Below are positions 33,926-42,693 of a stretch of 64,000 bases of DNA, piece after piece. The translations under genes and the position numbers were made by a program. Below the pieces are notes generated by a model. It ran no database searches, was not told where the DNA came from, and worked only from the letters and a program-made list of their open reading frames with translations. Within the stretch, counting starts at the first letter, position 1; every line of letters begins with the position of its first letter. Source of the stretch: Nocardia carnea NBRC 14403 (GTDB lineage Bacteria > Actinomycetota > Actinomycetes > Mycobacteriales > Mycobacteriaceae); the NCBI RefSeq assembly GCF_000308515.1, contig NZ_BAFV01000122.1:40599-104598 (forward strand). Direction: 5' to 3'.

Positions 33926-35473
33926 GCCGTGTCCGCGCGGGAGATCAGTTCGGGCAGCTGTGTGCGCACGACCTTGCCCATGGCATTGGTGGGTAGTGCG
34001 TCGACCGCTGTCCATATCTCGGGCACCTTGTAGCCGGCGAGTTCGCGCCCGCAGTATTCGGCGAGTTCGGTGAAATCCACGGCCGCTCCGTTCGTCTGGA
34101 TCACTGCCGCGACCTGCTGGCCGAGTCGTTCGTGCGGTACCCCGCAGACCGCGGATCTCGCCGACCGCGGGATGGGTGTCCAGCACCCGTTCCACCTCGA
34201 GTGGATAGATATTCGCACTCCCGCGGATGATCACCATCTTCTTACGGTCCAGCAGGGTGAGCCGGCCGTCCGAATCGACCGTACCGATATCGCCGGTGAG
34301 AACCGGGCCCGCGGGTGGTGGTTCGATTCCGCCGCCGGTCCAATGCCCGAGAAGTGGGCGCCACCGGTTCGCCCACGGGCCGTCGGTCCGGGCCGACAGC
34401 CCGAGTTCGCCGATGTCCCCTGGTGGAAGCCGGTTTCCGTGGTCGTCGTAGGCCGCGACGTCATAGTGCGGCAGCACCGTTCCGCTCGTTCGCGGAGTCC
34501 AGTCCGTACCGGGCGGGTCGATCGAGACCACGGTCGGCGCCTCGGTGAGCCCGTAGGTCACCCGCGGGACCAGCCCGTGCGCGGCGGCGAAGGCCTCGCG
34601 GAGCCGATCCGGGGTATCGCTGCCGCCGCTCCACACCTCGCGCAGTGAACTCGGATCCAGTTCCGGGTGGGCGGCCAGATCGTGCAGCTGGGCGGGTGCC
34701 CCGTTCCAGACCGTCACTTTCCGGGTGGCGATCCACTCGGCGACCCCGGCCACATCCCGGCGATCCATGATCACCGCGCAGCCGCCCGCCTGGGCGGTGA
34801 GCAGCGTCGACAGCACGATCATATTGAGAATGGTCAGCGGGAAGCTGTCCCCTTTACGCAGATCCGGGCCCCATTTCCGGGTGGCGACCAGAACTGCGCC
34901 GGGCAGCAGCATATTGCGCTGACTGTGCACCACTGCCTTCGGTCGCCCGGACGTTCCGCTGGTGAATGCGATACCGGCCGGGGCGTCGAGCGCGGTGTCG
35001 ACAGCGGGCGCGGCGGGCGCGCGCTGAGCTGCCGTCCACTGGGCAGTGCTCACCCGGGCCGGTGTGTCGAGCAGGCAACGGGGGCCGGCCAGGACGACCT
35101 TCGGTTCGATCAGATCGTGCAGGTACTGCTGTTCGGCCGCAGCCATCGCCTCGCCGATACCCGCCCAGATCGCGCCGATCCGCTGGGCGCCGTGGAAGGC
35201 GGCGACGATAGCGAGGTCGTTGGGCAGGCAGGCCGCCACCCGGTCGCCGGGGCGCACGCCGAGCGACCACAGTGCGGCCGCGGCAGCATCGGCGTGTTCG
35301 TCGAGTTCACGGTAGGTCCAGATGCCCGACGCCGCCTCGATCGCGGGGGCGTCCGGTGTCGCGGCGAGAGCCGGTCGCAGCACAGCCGCGATGGATACGG
35401 GTAGCGGGCCCGCGCCGCGGGTCGCGGTACCTCCGTTGCCGGAAACGTCGTTCTCGCCATTGAAAATGGGCAC
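33922..35473 (-). pseudogene. AMP-forming acyl-CoA ligase with a single-base frameshift
   Basis: This is a small AMP-dependent ligase (about 516 residues if intact). The ATP loop AFTSGTSGRPKAV, YGLTE, and LLDRKKMVIIRG are in one frame, ending at LDTHPAVGE. The C-terminal domain (AVCGVPHERLGQQVAAVI and catalytic Lys in TNAMGKVVRTQ) continues in another frame to the stop at 33922. Removing one base at about 34156 restores VGESAVCGVPHERL. Both sides are otherwise undamaged, so a recent mutation or a sequencing error are equally possible. It starts at GTG 35473, and the true stop overlaps the SDR ATG. Without the fix, translation would run on into the SDR frame. Confidence 0.8.
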
Positions 35474-35488
35474 ATATACTTGATATCA

Positions 35489-35506
35489 CTATCCTTACAA
35501 AGATTC
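35489..35506. promoter_or_regulatory. palindromic operator candidate (site 3 of 3) in a divergent promoter
   Basis: ATCCT, TACA, AAGAT (35491-35504) forms an imperfect palindrome; read on the minus strand, AATCTTTGTAAGGATAG closely follows the perfect copy at 21828-21845. It lies 16 bases before the ligase GTG and about 50 bases before the CoA-transferase ATG, so one protein could control both directions. Confidence 0.5.
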
Positions 35507-35554
35507 ATCAGATAGCCGTCGAATTCTTCGCGCGGCCCGGCGAAGGTAGGGCGT

Positions 35555-36919
35555 ATGCAGCACACAGGGCCGCTGGCCGGAGTTCGGGTCATCGATCTGA
35601 CCGCGATGGTGATGGGTCCCTACTGCACCCAGATCATGGCCGATATGGGTGCCGATGTGATCAAAGTGGAACCCCCCGCCGGCGACAACACCCGCTACAT
35701 CTCGGTGGGCCCCGAGGAGGGGATGGGCGGGGTCTTCGTGAACGTGAACCGCGGTAAACGCAGTGTGGTCCTCGATCTGCGCGCGGAATCGAACAAGGCG
35801 GTGTTGCGCGAACTGATCGCCGAAGCCGACGTGTTCATCCACTCCATGCGCGGAAAAGCCGTTACCGCACTGGGCTTCGGCTACGAACAGGTGGCAGAGG
35901 TGAACCCGGCCATCGTCTACACCAATTGCTACGGCTACGGCCGCCGCGGCCCCGACGCCGACCGCACCGCCTACGACGACACCATCCAGGCCGAATGCGG
36001 ACTGCCGTACGTGCAGCAACTGCTCACCGGGGAACCCGGGTACGTCGGCACCATCATGGCCGACAAGATCGCCGGAATGACCGCCCTCTACGCCACGATG
36101 ATGGCCCTGTTCCACCGCGAACGCACCGGCGAGGGCCAAGAGGTCGAAGTGGCCATGTTCGAGACCATGGCCGCGTTCATGCTGGTGGAACACGCCAACG
36201 GCGCCCTGTTCGACCCGCCGCTCGGCACCGCCGCCTACCCGCGCGCGGTCACGAGTGAGCGCACCCCCTACCGCACCGCCGACGGCTATATCTCCGCCCT
36301 GGTCTACAACGACAAACAGTGGAACGCCTTCGTCGCCGCGGTCGACCCGCCCTGGGCGGGCCCGGAATTCGCGACCCTCGCGCAGCGCGCCGCCCGGATC
36401 GGCACCGTGTACGCGCATCTCCGCGAAACCTTCCGCGGCCGGACCACCGCGCAATGGCTGGAGCTGCTGAATTCCCTCGATATCCCGGCCGCGCCCGTGA
36501 ACACCCTCGACGAACTACTCGACAATCCGCAACTGGCCGCTACCGGCTTCTTCCAAACAGTCGAAACACCCACCGGGCCGGTCCGTTTCCCGGGCCCACC
36601 CACCTGGTTCTCCCGCACCCCGGGCCGAGTTGCGGGGCCCGCCCCCCGGCTCGGTGAGCACACTCCGGAGGTCATGGGCGGAGGTGCCGGGGATCCGGTA
36701 TCGGCCGAATCGGTGCGTGCCGCATGGTCCGCACGAGGCGACAGATCTTGCCCGTATCCGCGATCCGGCACAGCAGCCGGGCCGGGGCAAGCCGCCGGCT
36801 CTATCGGGGCTGCCGGGATGCAGGGACCAGCGCAGTCCGCCCGGCCGGCCGCAGCCGATGCCGTCGGCGGGTCGGTCAGTGAGCAGGCCGTTCCTGCGGA
36901 ACGAGGGGAGCGCCGGTGA
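35555..36919 (+). CDS. CoA-transferase family III (CaiB/BaiF type) with low-complexity tail
   Basis: This is a family III CoA-transferase of 454 residues. It starts GPLAGVRVIDLTAMVMGPYC, has MADMGADVIKVEPP near residue 35, VNVNRGKRSVVLDL near 62 and the catalytic Asp in AYDDTIQAECG near 140. The normal enzyme ends near residue 390; the last 60 residues are Ala/Gly/Pro/Ser/Arg-rich and continue exactly to a stop overlapping the next GTG. GAAGGTAGG precedes the ATG. It begins a plus-strand operon opposite the frameshifted ligase. Confidence 0.9.
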   Translation: MQHTGPLAGVRVIDLTAMVMGPYCTQIMADMGADVIKVEPPAGDNTRYISVGPEEGMGGVFVNVNRGKRSVVLDLRAESNKAVLRELIAEADVFIHSMRGKAVTALGFGYEQVAEVNPAIVYTNCYGYGRRGPDADRTAYDDTIQAECGLPYVQQLLTGEPGYVGTIMADKIAGMTALYATMMALFHRERTGEGQEVEVAMFETMAAFMLVEHANGALFDPPLGTAAYPRAVTSERTPYRTADGYISALVYNDKQWNAFVAAVDPPWAGPEFATLAQRAARIGTVYAHLRETFRGRTTAQWLELLNSLDIPAAPVNTLDELLDNPQLAATGFFQTVETPTGPVRFPGPPTWFSRTPGRVAGPAPRLGEHTPEVMGGGAGDPVSAESVRAAWSARGDRSCPYPRSGTAAGPGQAAGSIGAAGMQGPAQSARPAAADAVGGSVSEQAVPAERGERR

Positions 36920-38184
36920 ACACGGTCGAGGCCGGCGAGCTGGATCTGCGCCGATACCTGAGGCCGGGCGATCGGATCGTGATCGGTCAGGCCTGTGGGG
37001 AACCGAGCACACTGATCGAAGCGCTGACCGCGCAGGGGCGTGCGATCGGGGACCTGTCCGCCTTCGTCGCCACCAGTTTCTCCGGCATCTTCACCCCGGA
37101 ATCCACCGAATCGTTCGCGCTGTCGAGTATGGGGGCCATCGGTTCACTGCGCACCCTTACCAAGGCACACCGGCTCGGCATCATCCCGTGCCATGTCGGC
37201 CGGGTGGGCCCGATGATCGAGGCCGGAACCCTTGGCTGCGATGTGGCTTTCGTGCAGGTCAGCCCCGCCGATGAGAACGGCCGGCACAGTTTCGGACTGA
37301 TCGGCGACCATACCCGGGCCGCGGTGGACCGGGCGCGGGTGGTGATCGCCGAGGTCAACGAGCAAGTGCCGTACACCCTCGGTGAAGGGCTGCGGGCCGA
37401 GGAGATCGATTGCGCGGTCCGGGTTTCGCGTAGCCCGGTACAGGTTCCGCCCGCCGCGATCGGCCCCACCGATGAAAAGATCGCGAAATACGTCGCTTCC
37501 TACATCGAGGACGGTGCCGTACTCCAGGTCGGCGTCGGCGCCGTACCCGATGCCGTCCTGCGCCTGCTGGGCGACCGCCGGGACCTGGGTATCCATTCCG
37601 GAATGATCGGTGACGGTGTGGTCGACCTGATCCAGGCCGGTGCCGTCACCAACGCGCGCAAGCCGATCGACCCGGGGGTGACGGTTACCGGCGCCCTCAT
37701 CGGCACCGATCGGCTGTACCGTTTCGCCGACCGCAACCCCGGGCTGCGGTTGTGTCCCGCTTCCTACACCCACGACCCCGCGACCCTTGCCCGGCTCGAC
37801 GGCCTGGTCACCCTCAACTCGGCGATGGAAGTCGATCTCACCGGTCAGGTGAATGCCGAGCAGAGTGGGCCGGCCTATCTCGGCGGCACCGGCGGCCAGG
37901 TCGATTTCGTCCGCGCCGGGGCCCGCTCCCGCGGTGGGCACGCCGCAATCGCGTTGCCGGCCACCGCGAAAGGTGGCACGCTCAGCCGGATCACCGCCCG
38001 GCTGTCGGGCCCGGTGACCACCGCGCGCAGCGATGTGGATGTGATCGTCACCGAATTCGGTGCCGCCGAACTCACCGGCTGTCCGCTGGCCGAACGCACC
38101 CGCCGGCTGATCGCCATCGCCCACCCGGACTTCCGGGAAGACCTGGACCGGGCTGCTTTCGAGATCCAGCGCAGAGGATTCTGA
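36916..38184 (+). CDS. acetyl-CoA hydrolase/transferase family protein (class I CoA-transferase)
   Basis: This protein of 422 residues belongs to the acetyl-CoA hydrolase/4-hydroxybutyrate CoA-transferase family, which forms a glutamyl-CoA intermediate. The catalytic Glu is in NSAMEVDLTGQVN near residue 305, and the C-terminal domain has GGTGGQVDFVRAGARSRGG near 325. The N-terminal domain includes GQACGEPSTLIEAL. It differs in mechanism and fold from the family III enzyme just upstream, and the two genes overlap (GTGA). The acceptor acid is unknown; a dicarboxylic or hydroxy acid is possible. Confidence 0.9.
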   Translation: MNTVEAGELDLRRYLRPGDRIVIGQACGEPSTLIEALTAQGRAIGDLSAFVATSFSGIFTPESTESFALSSMGAIGSLRTLTKAHRLGIIPCHVGRVGPMIEAGTLGCDVAFVQVSPADENGRHSFGLIGDHTRAAVDRARVVIAEVNEQVPYTLGEGLRAEEIDCAVRVSRSPVQVPPAAIGPTDEKIAKYVASYIEDGAVLQVGVGAVPDAVLRLLGDRRDLGIHSGMIGDGVVDLIQAGAVTNARKPIDPGVTVTGALIGTDRLYRFADRNPGLRLCPASYTHDPATLARLDGLVTLNSAMEVDLTGQVNAEQSGPAYLGGTGGQVDFVRAGARSRGGHAAIALPATAKGGTLSRITARLSGPVTTARSDVDVIVTEFGAAELTGCPLAERTRRLIAIAHPDFREDLDRAAFEIQRRGF

Positions 38185-38951
38185 TGACCGACGCCGTACT
38201 GTTCGACGCCCGGCCCGACGGGATCGCGGTCATCACCCTGAACCGCCCGGACCGCCGCAACTGCCTCGACAAAGATATCCGGGCCGGCCTGTTCGACGCC
38301 TGGGACCGCTTCGAACGCGACCCGTCCCTGCGGATCGCGATCCTCACCGGCGCGGGCCGAAAAGCCTTCTGCGCGGGCGGGGATCTCGCGGAGATGGTGA
38401 AGACCCGGATGGGTGAACCACCACGCGATATGTTCCCGCTGCCCTACGACACCATCGAACTGTCCAAACCGACCATCGCCGCCGTCAACGGCGCCGCGTT
38501 CGCGGGCGGCTGGATGATCGCCCAGGCCTGCGATCTGTGCGTGGCCAGCACCACCGCCACCTTCGCGGTCACCGAGGTGAAGGTGGGCCGCAGCTCACCC
38601 TGGGCGGCCCCGCTGATCCATATGATCCCGCAGCGGATCATGATGGAAATCCTGCTCACCGGCGACCCGATCACCGCCCAGCGCGCCTACGAGATCGGGC
38701 TGGTCAACCGGCTCGCCGAACCCGGCGAACTGCTCGATACCGCGCTCGACCTGGCCGGCCGGATTGTGGCCGGTGCGCCACTGTCGGTGCGCGCGGCCCG
38801 GGAAACCGTCATGCTGGCAACCGAGATGGGCCGCTCGGCGGCGGCGTCGGCGGCCCGCCACGCAGCTTCCCGTGCCTACCGCAGCGCCGATGCTCAGGAA
38901 GGCCCCGCTGCGTTCGCGGAGAAACGGAAGCCGCGCTGGACGGGGCGATGA
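38184..38951 (+). CDS. enoyl-CoA hydratase/isomerase (crotonase)
   Basis: This is a crotonase of 255 residues. AFCAGGDLAEM near residue 62 and GAAFAGGWM near 104 form the oxyanion hole. The first hydratase Glu is Met (AGGWMIAQACDL), while the second is kept in AVTEVKVGRSSPWAAP. One acidic residue suggests isomerase- or lyase-like chemistry, or a hydratase of relaxed type. The end (DAQEGPAAFAEKRKPRWTG) is typical. The ATG overlaps the preceding stop as TGATG, making it the third gene of the CoA-transferase operon. Confidence 0.91.
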   Translation: MTDAVLFDARPDGIAVITLNRPDRRNCLDKDIRAGLFDAWDRFERDPSLRIAILTGAGRKAFCAGGDLAEMVKTRMGEPPRDMFPLPYDTIELSKPTIAAVNGAAFAGGWMIAQACDLCVASTTATFAVTEVKVGRSSPWAAPLIHMIPQRIMMEILLTGDPITAQRAYEIGLVNRLAEPGELLDTALDLAGRIVAGAPLSVRAARETVMLATEMGRSAAASAARHAASRAYRSADAQEGPAAFAEKRKPRWTGR

Positions 38952-39110
38952 ACTGCCGCAGCGGGCGCGACCCGTCATCGTGGCGTAGGCCGATTACATG
39001 CCGGCAACCCGGCTCGGCCCGCCGAAGCCACTGTGGGGCGTTACCCATTTCACGCTGCTGCCCTGCGACGCCTGAACTGATTGCGCTCGGGCGCACGTAC
39101 TCTTGTGGAC

Positions 39111-39545
39111 ATGTCCGATCTCCCGGCCCGTTTGACCGTGGTGACGCTGGGCGCTCGAAATCTGCCCGCACTCCGCCGTTTCTATCGTGCCCTCGAATGG
39201 GAGGAAGTGCCGGGCGGAGACGACCAGTGGACCGGCTTTCTCCTCGGCGGTGTCCTACTCGCGCTCTACCCCGATACCGAACTGGCCGCGGAGGCAGCCG
39301 GTGGTGCCGCCGCCGGCTGGTCGGGGATAACTCTCGCCTGCAATGTGGACGGCCCCGAGCAGGTGGACCGGGCATTCGCCGCCGCGGTGCGGGCCGGTGC
39401 CGCGGTTGTCGCCGAACCGGTGGACCGCGCATGGGGCGGGCGTTCCGGCTATATCGCGGACCCGGAAGGGAACCGGTGGGAGATCGCTTGGGCGCCGGGC
39501 GCACGCTTCGACAAGTGCGGGGCGCTGACCGGTTTCAGCGGCTGA
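39111..39545 (+). CDS. VOC family protein (glyoxalase-like)
   Basis: This is a protein of 144 residues with two vicinal-oxygen-chelate repeats. The first opens with LTVVTLGARNLPALRRFYRAL, the second with ITLACNVDGPEQVDRAF, and it ends with GYIADPEGNRWEIAWAP, a strong family motif with the metal-binding Glu. Function ranges from glyoxalase and dioxygenase activity to drug binding, and cannot be fixed here. The ATG at 39111 is preferred to an upstream TTG at 39081. Its stop is three bases from the stop of the convergent gene. Confidence 0.88.
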   Translation: MSDLPARLTVVTLGARNLPALRRFYRALEWEEVPGGDDQWTGFLLGGVLLALYPDTELAAEAAGGAAAGWSGITLACNVDGPEQVDRAFAAAVRAGAAVVAEPVDRAWGGRSGYIADPEGNRWEIAWAPGARFDKCGALTGFSG

Positions 39546-39548
39546 GGA

Positions 39549-39956
39549 TCAGAAAACCTCGGCCGTGAAGCCGTCGGCGTCGCGGACCCGGAAAATATCG
39601 TGCAGCACCGTGGTGAGGACGTACAGGATCCGCTCGTGATCGAGTCCGGCCTCGTCCGGGCGCAATTCATAGGCCACCTCGCCCGCGACGAATCCCAGTT
39701 CGGCCAGCAGGGCAAGTTCCCGCTCGGTGAAACCGGTGGGCCCGGCGGGTTTACGACGGCGCAACCGCTGGTACAGCGTTCGGCGCAGCGGCCCCGCCGG
39801 ATCGATGACTTCGATTTCGAAGATGCCGCGGGACTCGGCGAGCCATTGGACGGTACCGGGACCGGCGCTGATCACCACCGTGCCGTGCCCGGAGCTGCCA
39901 CCGATCTCGATCGAACGATCCACCAGGTCCCGGATCGACGAGCGTAAGGAATACAT
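39549..39956 (-). CDS. hypothetical protein of about 135 residues
   Basis: I do not recognise this protein. It opens MYSLRSSIRDLVDRSIEIG, has a beta-rich middle (TVVISAGPGTVQWLAE, IFEIEVIDPAG) and a helical C-terminal half (ERELALLAELGFVAGEVAYEL, followed by HERILYVLTTVLHDIF). It has no membrane segment. The overall form, a strand-rich part then helices, resembles small chaperone-like or YbjN-like proteins, but this is only a resemblance. I start at ATG 39956; the frame is open further upstream with poor composition. It lies between the VOC gene and the LysR gene. Confidence 0.68.
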   Translation of the reverse strand: MYSLRSSIRDLVDRSIEIGGSSGHGTVVISAGPGTVQWLAESRGIFEIEVIDPAGPLRRTLYQRLRRRKPAGPTGFTERELALLAELGFVAGEVAYELRPDEAGLDHERILYVLTTVLHDIFRVRDADGFTAEVF

Positions 39957-39999
39957 GGCCCGAGTATGGATGGCCGCGACGAAACGCGAATCGGGAAAA

Positions 40000-40932
40000 C
40001 TACTCGAGCCCGGGGTTGTGTAACCATTCGTTGCGTTCAGCGCATCGGCGAGCGGTGGCAAGGACACCGGCAATGGCGGGGGAGGGATCGTTCGCGGGCC
40101 ACAGGACCGACAGTGCTGCCAGGATCGGCGGCCGGACGACGCCACGTTGGACGATACCGGCCCTGGCATTCGCGGCGTGCTCGGCGAACGACGCCGGGGC
40201 CAAACCGACTTCGCGTCCGCCGGCGAGCCGGGCGAGCATGGCGTGCACCGGCGGTTCGTCGAACGCGCAGATCTCGGGTGTGAAGCCCGCTTCCCGGCAG
40301 GCGGCGACGATACCGTCGTAGTACACCGGGGCGAGGCGGCGCGGGAACAACAGCAGCGTCTCGTCGCGGAGGTCCGCCACCGGGATCGGCGATCTGGCCG
40401 CGAGGCGGTGGCGGGTGCTGAGGAGCGCGGCCACGGGCTCTTTGCGGAGGAGTTCGGCGCCTACCCCGTCGACGGGCTGCGGTGAAAGAGCGAGACCGAT
40501 ATCCAGCTCGCCGGCACACAGACGTTCGGGGATCTCGGCGCTGAAGACCTCCCGGGCGTCGACCGTGAGGCCGGGATGGTCCTCATGGAGAGCATCCAGC
40601 AATGTCGTGAGCGTATCGAAGCCCGTTACCGGGGTATAGCCGAGCCGGATCGTCGTCGTGATCCCCGATCCGGCCAGCCGGGTGAGCTGTACGGCGTTCT
40701 CCAGCGCGGCCAGCGCAATCGGTGCCTCGCGAACCAGCGTGCGGCCCGCGGCGGTGAGCTGCACCCGGCGGTTCGAACGCACGAACAGCGAAGTTCCGAG
40801 GATCTCCTCGAGTTTGCGGATCTGATGGCTCAGGGACGGCTGGGCGATGTAGAGACGGATGGCCGCGCGGCCGAAGTGGAGTTCCTCGGCCACGGCCAGG
40901 AAGTAGCGGAGCAGGCGGGGGTTGATATCGAT
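40000..40932 (-). CDS. LysR family transcriptional regulator with unusual start
   Basis: This is a LysR regulator of about 310 residues. The winged helix-turn-helix continues LRYFLAVAEELHFGRAA, IAQPSLSHQIRKLEEILG and the effector domain follows from about residue 95. The first usable ATG/GTG/TTG is GTG 40893, which would cut off helix 1. The frame is open to a TAG at 40942-40944, and homologous LysR proteins begin near the codon ATC at 40932 (then Asp-Ile-Asn-Pro-Arg). An ATAGGA sequence lies about seven bases upstream of that ATC. I therefore extend the gene to 40932; a non-standard start, or a base error, is implied. It is divergent from the LLM gene at 41109. Confidence 0.82.
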   Translation of the reverse strand: MDINPRLLRYFLAVAEELHFGRAAIRLYIAQPSLSHQIRKLEEILGTSLFVRSNRRVQLTAAGRTLVREAPIALAALENAVQLTRLAGSGITTTIRLGYTPVTGFDTLTTLLDALHEDHPGLTVDAREVFSAEIPERLCAGELDIGLALSPQPVDGVGAELLRKEPVAALLSTRHRLAARSPIPVADLRDETLLLFPRRLAPVYYDGIVAACREAGFTPEICAFDEPPVHAMLARLAGGREVGLAPASFAEHAANARAGIVQRGVVRPPILAALSVLWPANDPSPAIAGVLATARRCAERNEWLHNPGLE

Positions 40933-40947
40933 AGACGAATCCTATCG
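40929..40947. promoter_or_regulatory. LysR-type operator (T-N11-A) candidate
   Basis: CGATAG and CTATCG are exact reverse complements separated by seven bases, and the inner T at 40932 and A at 40944 form the T-N11-A pattern of LysR binding sites. It lies over the proposed LysR start and about 160 bases before the divergent LLM gene. Confidence 0.5.
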
Positions 40948-41108
40948 TTTCGTGGACGAACAAGTCTTGGACGCCTGCCCGGCGACCGACGTACGGTCGT
41001 TCTCGGGCCCCGGGAGACATTCCGGCCGGCCTGGCCGAACGCATGCGAAACATGGCCACGCACGGGTCACCTATCGACACAACGCAGACCTCGAAGGAAT
41101 CACACAGG

Positions 41109-42179
41109 ATGGATGTTTCGCAGCTCGAGTTCGGTATCGACAGTTTCGGCGACCGGCCCCGCAACGATCGGGGCGAGATCGTCTCGTATGCGCAGGCGAT
41201 CCGCGCCGCGGTGACCGAGGCGGTCCTGGCCGATCAGGCCGGCATAGATGTGATCGCGCTGGGTGAGCACCATCGGCCGGAGTACGCGATCTCCAGCCCG
41301 GAGACGGTGCTGGCCGGTATCGCGACCGCCACGAAACGGATCCGGCTCGCCTCGGGCGTCACGGTGCTGTCCTCCGACGACCCGGTGCGGGTGTTCCAGC
41401 GTTTCGCCACCGTGGACGCGCTCTCCGGCGGCCGCGCCGAGGTGATCCTCGGCCGGGGTTCGTTCACCGAGTCCTTCCCGCTGTTCGGGTACGACCTCGA
41501 GGACTACGAGGTGCTGTTCGAGGAGAAGATCGACCTGTTCCACCGGCTCCTGGACGAGACACCGGTGACATGGGAGGGCACCACTCGTGCCGCCCTGCAT
41601 GATGCGGAGGTGTACCCGAAGACCGAATCGGGGCGTCTCGCGACCTGGGTGGGGGTCGGCGGCACACCCGAGTCGGTGCTCCGTACCGCTCGCTACGGGT
41701 TCGGGCTCATGCTCGCCGTGATCGGCGGCGACCCGGCTCGTTTCGCTCCCTATGTGGAGTTGTACCGGCGGGCGAGTGCGGAGTTCGGTACGACCGCGCA
41801 GCCGGTCGGGATGCATTCGCCGGGTTTCGTCGCCGCGACCGACGACGAGGCCAAAGAGCTGTTCTACCCGGGGTACCGGGAAATCCACGACCGCATCGGC
41901 GCGTTGCGCGGCTGGCCACCGCTGCGCCGGGAACAGTTCGACGCCGAGGTGGCGAGCGGGTCGCTGTATGTCGGTTCGGTGGAGACGGTGGCGGCCAAGA
42001 TCGCCCGGGCGATCCGCGCGCTGGATGTGGGCCGGTTCGACATGATCTACTCCGCCGCCGGCACCGTTTCCGCCACCGCCCGGCTACGTTCGGTCGAGCT
42101 GTACGGCACCGCGGTCATCCCCCGGGTCCGCGAGATTCTGGCCGGACAACCCACCGTCACGGTGGGGACGCCCCGATGA
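41109..42179 (+). CDS. LLM class flavin-dependent oxidoreductase
   Basis: This is a luciferase-like oxidoreductase of 356 residues. It has IDVIALGEHHRPEYAISSPE near residue 45, RIRLASGVTVLSSDDPVRVFQ near 78, and ALSGGRAEVILGRGSF near 108, which are the flavin-site segments of the alkanal-monooxygenase-like group. The end reads FDMIYSAAGTVSA. A Shine-Dalgarno sequence GAAGGA stands about 12 bases before the ATG and AGG just before it. It is divergent from LysR, which probably controls it. Such proteins may act on thiols, aldehydes or sulfonates; the substrate is unknown. Confidence 0.88.
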   Translation: MDVSQLEFGIDSFGDRPRNDRGEIVSYAQAIRAAVTEAVLADQAGIDVIALGEHHRPEYAISSPETVLAGIATATKRIRLASGVTVLSSDDPVRVFQRFATVDALSGGRAEVILGRGSFTESFPLFGYDLEDYEVLFEEKIDLFHRLLDETPVTWEGTTRAALHDAEVYPKTESGRLATWVGVGGTPESVLRTARYGFGLMLAVIGGDPARFAPYVELYRRASAEFGTTAQPVGMHSPGFVAATDDEAKELFYPGYREIHDRIGALRGWPPLRREQFDAEVASGSLYVGSVETVAAKIARAIRALDVGRFDMIYSAAGTVSATARLRSVELYGTAVIPRVREILAGQPTVTVGTPR

Positions 42180-42264
42180 CCGACTCCGGCTTGCCGCCCG
42201 ACGGCTCGGCAACAGTGCACCTCGTCGCCCGAACTGCGACGCCCTCTCACGAAAGGACATCCAG

Positions 42265-42657
42265 ATGGCCGAGGCATTGATCGACAACACCGGTGCGTCC
42301 GTGACGGTCGAGCTCGTTACCGCCGATCCGATCAGCTCCTACGTCCTGAATCTCGCCGACGGCTCATCCGCCGGCCGGGCCGATTTCGTCGACTCGCCCG
42401 GAGCAGACGCCGAGCGGATCTTTTTCCATACCGAAGTGGACCAGGAGTTCGGCGGACGAGGTCTGGCCGGGATACTGGTGCGGGCGGCGCTGGCAGACTG
42501 CATCGAGAACGGCATCACCGTCGTTCCGGTGTGCCCGTTGTTCGCTCGCCATCTGCGGACGCACGGCGATGCATTCGTCGCCAGCGGCGGTGTTTTCCGC
42601 CGGCCGACGCCCACCGATATCGACCTGGTCACGCGCGCTACCCGGAGCGGAGCATGA
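42265..42657 (+). CDS. GNAT family N-acetyltransferase, YjdJ-like
   Basis: This is a small protein of 130 residues of the Gcn5-like YjdJ group. It has VDQEFGGRGLAGILVRAAL near residue 55-73, which is the acetyl-CoA pyrophosphate loop (GGRGLA), then TVVPVCPLFARHLRTH, typical of the subgroup. The acceptor is unknown. GAAAGGA precedes the ATG. It lies between the LLM gene and the glutaminase on the same strand, with short gaps. Confidence 0.87.
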   Translation: MAEALIDNTGASVTVELVTADPISSYVLNLADGSSAGRADFVDSPGADAERIFFHTEVDQEFGGRGLAGILVRAALADCIENGITVVPVCPLFARHLRTHGDAFVASGGVFRRPTPTDIDLVTRATRSGA

Positions 42658-42693
42658 AATCTGCTCGGTGACACGTCTGCAGGAGGAGCACGA

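Noticed and set aside
32846..35473. Apparent fusion of a CoA ligase and an SDR (875 codons)
   Set aside because: It results from a one-base frameshift in the ligase. The true ligase C-terminus lies in another frame and stops at 33922, overlapping the SDR start.
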